From the NCBI GenBank assembly GCA_018398815.1, contig CM031596.1:72146382-72210381 (forward strand): a DNA stretch of 64,000 nucleotides, in the 5' to 3' direction. The notes beneath the pieces were generated by a model. It saw only the letters and a program-made list of their open reading frames with translations, was not told where the DNA came from and ran no database searches. Positions within the stretch are counted from its first letter, which is position 1. Every line of letters begins with the position of its first letter. Below are positions 54,194-64,000 of this stretch, one piece after another. The translations under genes were made by a program, and so were the position numbers. The DNA is from Conus ventricosus (Eukaryota > Mollusca > Gastropoda > Neogastropoda > Conidae).

Positions 54194-55397
54194 ATACGTA
54201 TGCCAATAATTTAACGTGGTTTACGCTATTAAGGCCCATTCACACACAAAAACGGACTATGGAGGAATGGGATGGGGAACGGGGTAGGGGTGAGGGCTGG
54301 GGGAAATGGAGTGAGGAGGGAGGCAGATATAGGAGACTTATGTGGAAACAACGTTGTACAATTAGCCTTTACAAACGTTCATCATGACATGGATCCCACA
54401 TCGTGGTATTAAACATATTTGTAACTAATCCTCAGTCTGTCAATGACACATAGTAATACTCCACTTCACAACTTTGCAACACAACAGTCGCGATGGGTCT
54501 AGTGAGGATTTCCTTTCACAAAATGTTTGCTCCAGGAAGAAGTGATGTGTTGAACTTGGCCACAAACACGGACGAGTTAAGCATACCTTTCTAAAGTTGC
54601 CAGGGAATCTCTAACAGGCAACGAATCAGACTTGTGTAGGAAACAACTGAGATTTAATCTAGCTGCTGGTTAGGGAGGAACAAAAGTGAAACTTCTTAAG
54701 GAATAAATTTATCAATGTAGAATAGGTGTCTCTTAGCAGTTGGGTAAGACATCCGTCTAAAAGGCACGCCTTCAGACGCCCACCCATCCAAAAGTTGCGG
54801 GTTCGAGTCCCGGCCAAGCAAAGAAAAAATGTGAAGAAAAAATGTGAAACAAAAATGAGAAGAATAGTTGATTAGTTAGTTAAGTAGAAAGTAAGGTAGT
54901 TAGTTAGTTAGGTAGTTAGTTAGCTATTTAATTGGTTAATGAGAATAAGCTTTATCTCTTTTCCTTTATTATTATTTTTTGGCTTCTGCAGACTGCAAGT
55001 AGTAAAGAGCCTCTTTCTGTATGTCTCTGACTTTGTAATTGTCTTTTTCTTAATCGAAAAAACAACATATGTATGTACATACGTATATAATAAAATAAAA
55101 CAAACTATGAATAGAGTAGAAAAACAAAAACAAAGAAGAGATGGAGATAGGAAGATAAAGAAAGAAATGTAAGACAGGAGGACTGATGTGCCATGAAGAC
55201 GTTATGAGAAGATGATTAGAAATTCAGAATAATAGAACTAACTAACTAACTAACAACTGACTAACTAATGAATTCTTTTTTCACTTATTCACTGTGCAGT
55301 CTTCGGGGTTTTTGTTTTCCATTTTGTTTATCTCTCTTGCTTTTTTTGTTTTTTCCCTTTCCCCTCCCTCCTTCCTTCCCTCCCTCCTTCCTGCCTG

Positions 55398-55431
<34 letters not shown>

Positions 55432-55653
55432 TTCCGTTTTTTCATAATTTGCTCTAGTGGTATAATTGTCAAAACGTCTTAGTTATCCTCAATGAAGTTT
55501 TTAGTAATTCACCAAAACCTTTATGGTATATTATTCTTGTTTTTTCCATTTATTTATTTACTTATATACTTATTTACTTATTTATCTTTTTCTTCATATA
55601 TTTATTTATTATTTCTGTATTCATTGAGGCATTTATTTAGGTATTTAGGTATG
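54064..55653 (+). repeat. Satellite unit 12, extra-short type
   Basis: This unit is 1.59 kb. It has a long (GA)n tract at 54099-54193 and one G-rich block. The middle is deleted between CGGACGAG and the AGCATAC-CTTTCTAAAG landmark (about 54577). The tRNA-like segment is at about 54730-54820, followed by the AT block. This is a third structural class of unit. No gene is seen. Confidence 0.85.
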
Positions 55654-55935
55654 AAATTGAATACGTATTCAATTTGTGATTTTCAGAAAGAGAGAGAGAG
55701 AGGGGCGAGAGAGAGAGAGAGAGAGAGAGACACTGACACTGACACTGACACAATTTTATTGCCATTAGCAAAGGCCTGTTGGCAAGGGGGTATCATGAGT
55801 CACATTTATCAACAGCGACTAAAAGGAAACAAATGCAAAAGACCTTCTTGTGACGTTATAAACTCACCGTACATATAACTTACAAAAAAGGATCAACGAA
55901 TGAAGCACCAATCCATCCACACGAACTCCCCCCCT

Positions 55936-55936
<1 letters not shown>

Positions 55937-56001
<65 letters not shown>

Positions 56002-56066
56002 CACACACACACACACACACACACACACCACAACAACCACACACACACCACACACACACACACACA
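55937..56066 (+). repeat. (CA)n microsatellite
   Basis: About 130 bp of nearly pure CA are followed by a CG/CA-rich stretch to about 56100. The tract lies in the 3' untranslated part of the LINE. Frames of repeated Cys-Val or His-Thr through it are trivial. Confidence 0.95.
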
Positions 56067-56229
56067 AAAGCACGCGCGCTCGTGCGCGCACGCACACACA
56101 ATATACCATTGACATATAGACTATCAGGTTACAGTAAGGGAAATATTTTCATTCGTTTATATTCTTTTTACGAAAAGTACTAGCTTCTGCAATAATACTT
56201 CGCAAAGGCTATTATAGTGTTCTCGTTTC

Positions 56230-57377
56230 CACTTGATAAAAATCGCTATCAAATCTCTTCTTTCAGCAACTGATTCACCGAAGATGTTACAACCTCTGCG
56301 GATTTTTGTCGTATGCGGGACAATCAAACACAAATGTATTTCATTCTCAACCTGTCTCTTTCTCTACACATTTGACATGATCTATTATTCGATTTCTCGA
56401 ACCAGCTTTGGTTTGCATTAAGGCCGAGCGTTCTGGTTCGAAATTTTGCTAACTAAATCTATGCCATTTCTGCGTTATGATTTTAAGATATTTCTCTGCT
56501 TCGAGATTACTTTTAAATGAGAGGAACCAGTCGTATTTATCATTTCCATCCATGCCAGCATGCCAGCTTTGTTTATAAGTACAAATTAAACGGTCCTTGA
56601 ATTCAGAAATAAATTGTGCCTTATTACCGACTCCTTGTGACAACCAACTATGCCAAAAACCATTCTCTGTCAATATTTTCTTAATACAGGAGCCCCAGTT
56701 AAATTTTCCATTTTCATGTTGCAGCATGAGCATTTTATACGCCTGAGCACAGAGTCTGGTTGTTGGTGGGTTTTTACTAATTTCAGCCAATATTTAACAC
56801 ATCTAACATAAGTTATAATAAATAGAGGGTATCGTCCGCTTTCGCCATAAACCATTTTATTAGAGGCGTGCAAAGGTACGTGGATAATACGTTTTATCGC
56901 ATAAGTATGAACTTTTTCCATTTGGCTATTATCCAACATTCCCCAGACTTCAGATGCATATATCAAAAAAGGCTGTATCTGTGAATCGAATAATTTCCAA
57001 AATAGATTCACATCGTTTGAGTTCAATTTTTTCATAGTCCTCAGAATATCCATGACCCCTCTCTTTCCCTTTCTGCACATCTCAAGCCAGCCCTTACTCA
57101 AGCTTAATTTTGTCGTGAATAACATCCCAAGGTATTTATAGCTACTTGTCACTCTAACTTCTGCTCCACCATAAAACCATCTTTCGTATTTTGATAAGTA
57201 ACCACCATTTCTGAAAACCATTACATTAGTTTTGTTTAGGTTCACCGTTAATTTTAACCTATCTGATTCTCTTTTCAGTGTGTCTAACTGATTTTGCAAA
57301 CCAATAGGGGTATCTGCTAGGAGGATAACATCATCAGCGAAAAGCATTAGAAATAAGTCAGCAGCACCAGGTAACAT
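56230..57377 (-). pseudogene. LINE reverse transcriptase, palm to C-terminus
   Basis: From about 57377 downward the minus strand encodes the RT palm with FADDVILLA (about 57325-57352), the YLGMLFTTKLSL segment, a KLFDSQIQPFLIYASEVWG thumb-type block and YAIKRI. After a frame change near 56700-56790 the protein continues (ENGFWHSWL, WHAGMDG, WHRFS) to a Cys-rich end near 56270. This is a non-LTR type RT: the catalytic A/S-DD is preceded by F and no LTR is seen. It resembles a LINE family common in marine animals. Confidence 0.85.
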
Positions 57378-58340
57378 TTTAATTCCATGTTTCCCCTTTC
57401 CCCCGCTATCTCTATCGCTATTCGTTTATGAAGAATGTGAACAAAGTGGGCTAAGCAGACACCTTGTTTCACACCCCTCGGGCAGCTGAAATACTCAGTA
57501 TAGCTCCTTTCTCTCGAACACATGCAAGAACAGACTCATACATTCCACGAACAGCTGCATACAACTTCCCATGTACGCCATTCTTCCTCAAAATACACCA
57601 TAGAAATTTCTGTTGACTGGAATCGAAAGCTTTCTGAAATCAACAAATGCAACATACAATTTGGATTTGTTAATAATTATTTTTGTACTAAAGCATACAG
57701 AGTAAATATATGATCTATTGTACCATATTTGGATCGGAATCCAGCCTGCTCTTCCATTATTTTCTCTTCTCTCTCTGCCCACGCTTTTATCTTTTGTTGA
57801 GTATATGTGTATACATTTTACTAATAATACTCGTCAGTGCAACACCTCGATAGTTGTCAGGATTATTACTATCACCTTTCTTGTGCAGAGGAAACTATTA
57901 TTGATTTAGACCAAGATTCTGGAAGATTCCCTTATCAAACACTGAGTTAAAAGATCAACCAAGAAATCACACAACAGAGTTAGCACATTTGAACATTTCT
58001 CCAACTACTTTGTCTGGCCCAGCACTTTTTCCACATTTGATGTGTTTTATACTGTTTAAGACTTCATTCTTGTTATCTGGTCATTAAACAATGTTCGCCC
58101 GTAATTTGCTCGTCACTATCGATATCTACGCTCAAATCTTCACAATCGTTATCAAAACATTAAATACACTGTAGAAATGTTCATACCATTGTTGCGAGCT
58201 GATTTCATTATAAATTACTGGTTTTCTACTGATCGATCGAATGGTAGACCAGAATAATTTAGGGTCGTTAACAGATGCTTTCAATCTATTAATTTGTTTT
58301 TCATCAAATTCTTTTCTTTTATCTTCTTCATTAAATTATA
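57378..58340 (-). pseudogene. LINE reverse transcriptase, N-terminal part, badly broken
   Basis: The minus strand contains scattered pieces in three frames: an RG-VKQG/C-L-x-H box (about 57450-57480), a KAWAEREEKIMEEQAGF-like segment with YRS (about 57720-57790), and a W-YEHF-Y-x-FN patch (about 58160-58190). All are typical of the region before the catalytic palm in LINE RTs. Frame breaks are too many to define one reading frame. Confidence 0.65.
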
Positions 58341-60310
58341 GTTTCCTTTCCCTAAACGTTTAAATTGCTTTGTGTTCTTTTTCAGTGTTACAGATTTGGG
58401 TTCTTTGATATCGCTTCAAACACATGTTCACAAGTTTTTTTTTTCTCGCACTCAAAATCAACCAATCGCTCACTTCTTTCTTGTTTTTACCCTTGGTCCT
58501 TACCATACATGCAGCTGCACTATACAAAGCTTTCACAAAATATCTAAACCACAGAGAGAGAGAGGAGAGAGAGAGAGAGGAGAGAGATGAGAGAGAGGAG
58601 AGAGAGAGAGAGAGGAGAGGAGAGAGAGAGAGAGAATACGTATGCCAATAATTTAACGTGGTTTACGCTATTAAGGCCCATTCACACACAAAAACGGACT
58701 ATGGAGGAATGGGATGGAGGAACGGGTAGGGGTGAGGGCTGGGGAGGAATGGGATGGAGGGAACGGTGTAGGGGTGAGGGTGGGGAAATGGAGTGAGGAG
58801 GGAGGCAGATATAGGAGACTTATGTGGAAACAACGTTGTACAATTAGCCTTTACAAACGTTCATCATGGCATGGATCCCACATCGTGGTATTAAACATAT
58901 TTGTAACTAATCCTCAGTCTGTCAATGACACATAGTAATAGTCCACTTCACAACTTTGCAACACAACAGTCGCGATGAGTCCTAGTGAGGATTTCCTTTC
59001 ACAACATGTTTGCTCCAGGTAGAAGTGATGTGTTGAACTTGGCCACAAAAAGTACTGGAGGGGGCACTTTCTACGATACACAGCATGGACGCTGTGGCAG
59101 TAACGTGACAGGGAATAATCGGTTATAGTATTGAACCTCAGAACGACGACAATGTGGTTACCTTTGCCTTCAGTTTTGAATGGGGATTGCATGTTCTTCA
59201 GTGCTGAGTTCAGCATACTTTCTAAAGTTGCCAGGAGACTCCTAACAGGCATACGATCAGACTTGTGTAGGAAACAACTGAAGATTTGAACTAACTGCTG
59301 GTTAGGGAGGAACAAAAGTGAACTTCATAAGGCATAAATTCATCAATGTAGAGTAGGTGTCTCTTAGCAGTTGGGTAAGACATCCGTCTAAAAAGGCACG
59401 CCTTCAGACGCCCACCCATCCAAAAGTTGCGGGTTCGAGTCCCGGCCAAGCAAAGAAAAAAAGTGAAGAAAAAAAGTGTGAAACAAAAATGATGAGAGAT
59501 AGTGTAAATTAGTTTAGTTAAGTAGAAAGTAATGTAGTTAGTTTGGTAGGTAGTTAGTTAGTAGTTAATTAGTTAATTTAGTTAGTAATGAGAATAAGCT
59601 TTATCTCTTTTTCATTATTATTTTTTTGGTTCTGCCAGACTACAAGTAGTAAAGAGCCTGTTTCTGTATGTCTCTGACTTTGTAATTGTCTTTTTTTAAA
59701 TCGAAAAAACAAATATGTATGTACATACGTATATAATAAAATAAAACAAATTAATTAATAGAGTAGAAAAAACAAAAACAAAGAAGAGATGGAAATAGGA
59801 AGATAAAGAAAGAAATAAGTACGAAATGTAAGACAGGGAGGACTGATGTGCCATGAATACGTTATGAGAAGATTGATTAGAAATTCAGAATAATAGAACT
59901 AAATAACTAACTAACTAACTGACTAACTAACTAATGAGCTCTTTTTTTCACTTATTCACTGTGCAGCCTTCGGGGTTTTGTTTTCCAATTTTGTTTATCT
60001 CTCTTGCTTTTTTTGTTCTTTTCCTTCCCTCCCTCCTTCCTTCCTTCCCTCCTTCCTTCCTGTCTTTCTTTCTTTCTTTCTTTCTTTCTTCCGTTTTTTC
60101 ATTATTTGCTTCTAGTGGTATAATTGTCAAAACTCTATGATTATCCTCAATGAAGTTTTAGTAATTCACCAAAACTTTATGGTATATTATTCTTGTTTTT
60201 TTCCCCATATATTTATTACTTATATACTTATTTACTTATTTATCTTTTCTTGATATATTTATTTATTATTTCTGTATTCATTGAGGCATTTATTTAGGTA
60301 TTTAGGTATG

Positions 60311-62678
60311 AAAATGAATACGTATTCAATTTGTGATTTTCAGAAAGAGAGAGAGAGAGAGAGGAGAGAAGAGAGAGGAGAGAGAGAGGAGAGAAGAGGA
60401 AGAGAGAGAGAGAGAGAGAGAAGAGAGAGAGGGGAGAGAATACGTATGCCAATAATTTAACGTGGTTTACGCTATTAAGGCCCATTCACACACAAAAACG
60501 GACTATGGAGGAATGGGATGGAGGAACGGGGTAGGGGTGAGGGCTGGGGGAGGAAATGGGATGGAGGAACGGTTGTAGGGGTGAGGGCTGGGGGAAATGG
60601 AGTGAGGAGGGAGGCAGATATACGAGACTTATGTGGAAACAACGTTGTACAATTGGCCTTTACAAACGTTCATCGTGACATGGATCCCACATCGTGGTAT
60701 TAAACATATTTGTAACTAATCCTCAGTCTGTCAATGACACATAGTAATAGTCCACTTCACAACTTTGCAACACAACAGTCGCGATGGGTCTTAGTGAGGA
60801 TTTCCTTTCACAACGTGTTTGCTCCAGGAAGAAGTGAGGTGTTGAACGTGGCCACTAACACGGACGGGATTGACCAAGGTCTCCCTCTTTCCACAATAGT
60901 TGCCATTATTGCGTGTAAATGTTTTGTTGACAAGATTCTGTGTGCTGCTGCACATTAGCTTCTGTAGTGAGCTAGACGCTGTCTGTGCCACATGTGTTTG
61001 ATGTACTAACATTAGTTTTCTCTGTGTTGGGTAAATGCATCGATTTTGAATCACGTTCGGTTGTATTATTTTCCTGTTCATAGCCTTGAGTATTTTTTTT
61101 ACACTAACAGTGATACGCACATCTGTTTCTGCTACGCACCTTTTCTCAGAGTCATGGCACACTATCAGTCAGTGTGTACTGGCGCCACACAGTTTCATGC
61201 TGATTTCCGTTCATTGTTTTGAGTGTCATACAAAGACTGGCAAACAGAAGTAGGCAAATGATGATAATTGTCAGCTACATGTGTATCAGTATATACATTG
61301 TTTTCACTGTCAGCATCAGCACCATCGACGAAACTGGCAGAGTTGGCAAAAGTAACCAGATGGAGATGAAAGGCTGCCTTGCCTACCATTGGCTTCTTCT
61401 GTGTCTCACAGTGTTATCCCTGTTTAGCTTGAGGGGGCACTTTCTGCGATACACAACATGGACGCTGTGGCAGTAACGTGACAGGGAATAATCGGTTATA
61501 GTATTGAACCTCAGAACGATGACAATGTGGTTACCTTTGCCTTCAGTTTTGAATGGGGATTAGCATGTTCTGCAGTGCAGAGTTCAGCATACTTTCTAAA
61601 GTTGCCAGGAGACTCCTAACAGGCATACGATCAGACTTGTGTAGGAAACAACTGAAGATTTGAACTAGCTGCTGGTTAGGGAGGAACAAAAGTGAACTTC
61701 ATGAGGCATAAATTTATCAATGTAGAGTAGGTGTCTCTTAGCAGTTGGGTAAGACATCCGTCTAAAAAGGCACGCCTTCAGACGCCCACCCATCCAGAAG
61801 TTGCGGGTTCGAGTCCCGGCCCAAAGCAAAGAAAAAATGTGAAGAAGAAAAAGTGAAACAAAAATGAGAAGAATACTTAATTAGTTAGTTAAGTAGAAAG
61901 TTAAGATAGTTAGTTAGGTAGGTAGCTAGTTAGCTAGTTAATTAGTTAGTTAATGAGAATAAGCTTTATCTCTTTTTCTTTATTATTTTTTTGGCTTCTG
62001 CCAGACTACAAGTAGTAAAGTGCCTGTTTCTGTATGTCTCTGACTTTGTAATTGTCTTTTTTTTTAATCGAAAAAACAAAATATGTATGTACATACGTAT
62101 ATAATAAGATAAAACAAATTAATTAATAGAGTAGAAAAAAACAAAAACAAAGAAGAGATGGAAATAGGAAGATAAAGAAAGAATAAGTACGAAATGTAAG
62201 ACAGGGAGGACTGATGTGCCATTAAGACGTTATGAGAGAATGATTAGAAATTCAGAATAAATAGAACTAAATAACCAACTAACTACTAACTGACTAACTA
62301 ACTAATGAGCTCTTTTTTCACTTATTCACTGTGCAGCCTTCGGGGTTTTGTTTTCCATTTTGTTTATCTCTCTTGCTTTTTTTGTTCTTTTCCTTCCCTC
62401 CCTCCTTCCTTCCCTCCCTCCTTCCTTCCTGTCTTTCTTTCTTTCTTTCTTTCGTCCGTTTTTCATTATTTCCTCTAGTGGTATAATTGTCAAAACGTCT
62501 ATGTTATCCTCAATGAAGTTTTAGTAATTCACCAAAACCTTTATGGTATATTATTCCTTGTTTTTTTTCCCCATATATTTATTTACTTATATACTTATAT
62601 ACTTATTTATCTTTTTCTTGATATATTTATTTATTATTTCTGTATTCATTGAGGCATTTATTTAGGTATTTAGGTATG
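60311..62678 (+). repeat. Satellite unit 14, long type
   Basis: This is a clean 2.37-kb long unit. It has (GA)n at 60344-60438, two G-rich blocks at 60502-60598, the long middle block from about 60855 to 61435, the tRNA-like segment at about 61728-61825 (B-box near 61806), the TTAG repeat, and an AT block with CTCC/CTTT microsatellites. It is the best reference copy of the long type. No gene is seen. Confidence 0.9.
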
Positions 62679-62738
62679 AAATTGAATACGTATTCAATTT
62701 GTGATTTTCAGAGAAAGAGAGAGAGAGAGAGAGAGGAT

Positions 62739-62817
<79 letters not shown>

Positions 62818-64000
62818 GAGAGGAATACGTATGCCAATAATTTAACGTGGTTTACGCTATTAGGCCCATTCACACACAAAAACGGACTATGGAGGAATGG
62901 GATGGAGGAACGGGGTAGGGGTGAGGGCTGGGGGAGGAATGGGATGGAGGAACGGTGTAGGGGTGAGGGCTGGGGGAAATGGAGTGAGGAGGAAGGCAGA
63001 TATAGGAGACTTATGTGGAAACAACGTTGTACAATTGGCCTTTACAAAGTTCATCATGGCATGGATCCCACATCGTGGTATTATACATATTTGTAACTAA
63101 TCCTCAGTCTGTCAATGACACATAGTAATAGTCACTTCACAACTTTGAACACAACAGTGGCGATGGGTCCTAGTGAGGATCTCCTTTCACAACATGTTTG
63201 CTCCAGGTAGAAGTGATGTGTTGAACTTGGCCACAAAAAGTGCTGGAGGGGGCACTTTCTGCGATACCAGCATGGACGCTGTGGCAGTAACGTGACAGGG
63301 AATAATCGGTTATAGTAATTGAACCTCAGAACGACGACAATGTGGTTACCTTTGCCTTCAGTTTTGAATGGGGATAGCATGTTCTTCAGTGCTGAGTTCA
63401 GCATACTTTCTAAAGTTGCCAGGAGACTCCTAATAGGCATACGATCAGACTTGTGTAGGAAACAACTGAAGATTTGAAACTAGCTGCTGGTTAGGGAGGA
63501 ACAAAAGTGAACTTCATAAGGCATAATATTATCAATGTAGAGTAGGTGTCTCTTAACAGTTGGGTAAGACATCCGTCTAAAAAGGCACGCCTTCAGACGC
63601 CCACCCATCCAAAAGTTGCGGGTTCGAGTCCCGGCCAGCAAAGAAAAAATGTGAAGAAAAAAAATGTGAAGAAAAAAAAAGTGAAACAAAAATGAGAAGG
63701 TTAGTTAAGTAGAAAGTTAGGTAGTTAGTTAGTTAATTAGTTAGTTAATGAGAATAAGCTTTATCTCTTTTTCTTTATTATTTTTTTGGCTTCTGCAGAC
63801 TACAAGTAGTAAAGAGCCTCTTTCTGTATGTCTCTGACTTTGTAATTGTCTTTTTTTAAATCGAAAAAAAAACAAAATATGTATGTACATATGTATATGA
63901 TAAAAGAAAACAAATTAATTAATAGAGTAGAAAAAACAAAAACAAAGAAGAGATGGAAATAGGAAGATAAAGAAAGAAATAAGACAGGGAGGACTGATGT
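62679..64000 (+). repeat. Satellite unit 15, short type, truncated by the window end
   Basis: The unit has the palindrome at 62679-62700, (GA)n at 62713-62822, two G-rich blocks at 62886-62980, the short-type junction near 63240 and the tRNA-like segment at about 63544-63640. It continues past the window. Confidence 0.9.

Larger units (their letters stand above)
55731..58552 (-). mobile_element. 5'-truncated LINE in a (GA)n tract
   Basis: About 2.8 kb of non-satellite sequence interrupts the (GA)n tract of a unit. It encodes a non-LTR reverse transcriptase on the minus strand and ends, in element sense, in a short (TCAGTG)n tail (55731-55751 on the plus strand reads CACTGA repeats). No 5' leader or first ORF is present, so it is probably 5'-truncated. 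It carries a (CA)n tract in its 3' part. Many stops and shifts indicate decay. Confidence 0.85.
55654..60310 (+). repeat. Satellite unit 13, short type, split by a LINE
   Basis: The unit starts with the palindrome and (GA)n at 55688-55730, is interrupted at 55731-58552, and resumes in (GA)n at about 58553. The short-type junction is near 59049 and the tRNA-like segment at about 59355-59450. Net length is about 1.84 kb. Confidence 0.85.

Noticed and set aside
55864..56115. Cys-Val and His-Thr repeat frames
   Set aside because: They are simple translations of the (CA)n microsatellite.

Overview
This window looks like a repeat-dense heterochromatic locus of a marine invertebrate animal. There is no bacterial-style gene organisation and no recognisable single-copy host gene. 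The LINE, the Gypsy-type LTR element and the Polinton all belong to families familiar from molluscs, cnidarians and other marine animals. A mollusc is my best guess, but this is inference at low confidence.

The backbone is a head-to-tail array of a composite satellite unit of about 1.6-2.4 kb, at least 15 copies, running through the whole window. Each full unit carries the same landmarks in order: a 22-bp perfect palindrome, a (GA)n tract, one or two 50-bp G-rich blocks, a unique-looking middle section, a tRNA-like A-box/B-box segment with an A-rich tail, a (TTAG)n stretch, and an AT-rich section ending in CTTT/CCTT microsatellites. Long units (about 2.35 kb) carry a middle block of about 550 bp that short units (about 1.8 kb) lack. 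From 6.4 kb on, long and short units nearly alternate, so the array may have a two-unit higher-order period.

Mobile elements sit inside the array. (1) 10656-20268 is a minus-strand LTR retrotransposon with LTRs of about 1.1 kb and decayed gag, protease, integrase, reverse transcriptase and RNase H. Its integrase lies upstream of RT, which is the Gmr1-type Gypsy order. (2) 25716-26230 is a 515-bp GC-rich insertion with a 13-bp target duplication, placed in the tRNA-like box A. (3) 35899-51457 is an apparently complete 15.56-kb Polinton/Maverick element with 221-bp terminal inverted repeats, a 5-bp target duplication (AAACG) and about 15 genes. These include packaging ATPase, double-jelly-roll capsid protein, protein-primed DNA polymerase B and retroviral-type integrase. 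(4) 28734-33000 is a second left end of the same Polinton at the same position of a unit, stopped by a 1000-N gap; I read it as a probable assembly duplicate. (5) 55731-58552 is a decayed minus-strand LINE inserted into a (GA)n tract.

In the Polinton, the leftmost genes point left (ATPase and two possible virion genes). Next come a rightward unknown gene, a leftward coiled-coil/membrane gene, and then capsid, membrane protein and polymerase rightward. Integrase and two small membrane genes point left, three small genes point right, and an accessory gene points left near the right end. Nearly every start codon is preceded within a few bases by an A-rich TATAAAA/CTAAAA-like motif. The extreme 96 bp of each end folds back on itself.

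Sequence quality is uneven. Regions 1-22 kb, 28.7-33 kb and especially 52-54 kb carry many single-base indels or homopolymer-like errors relative to sister copies. Most frameshifts reported here may therefore be technical rather than biological.
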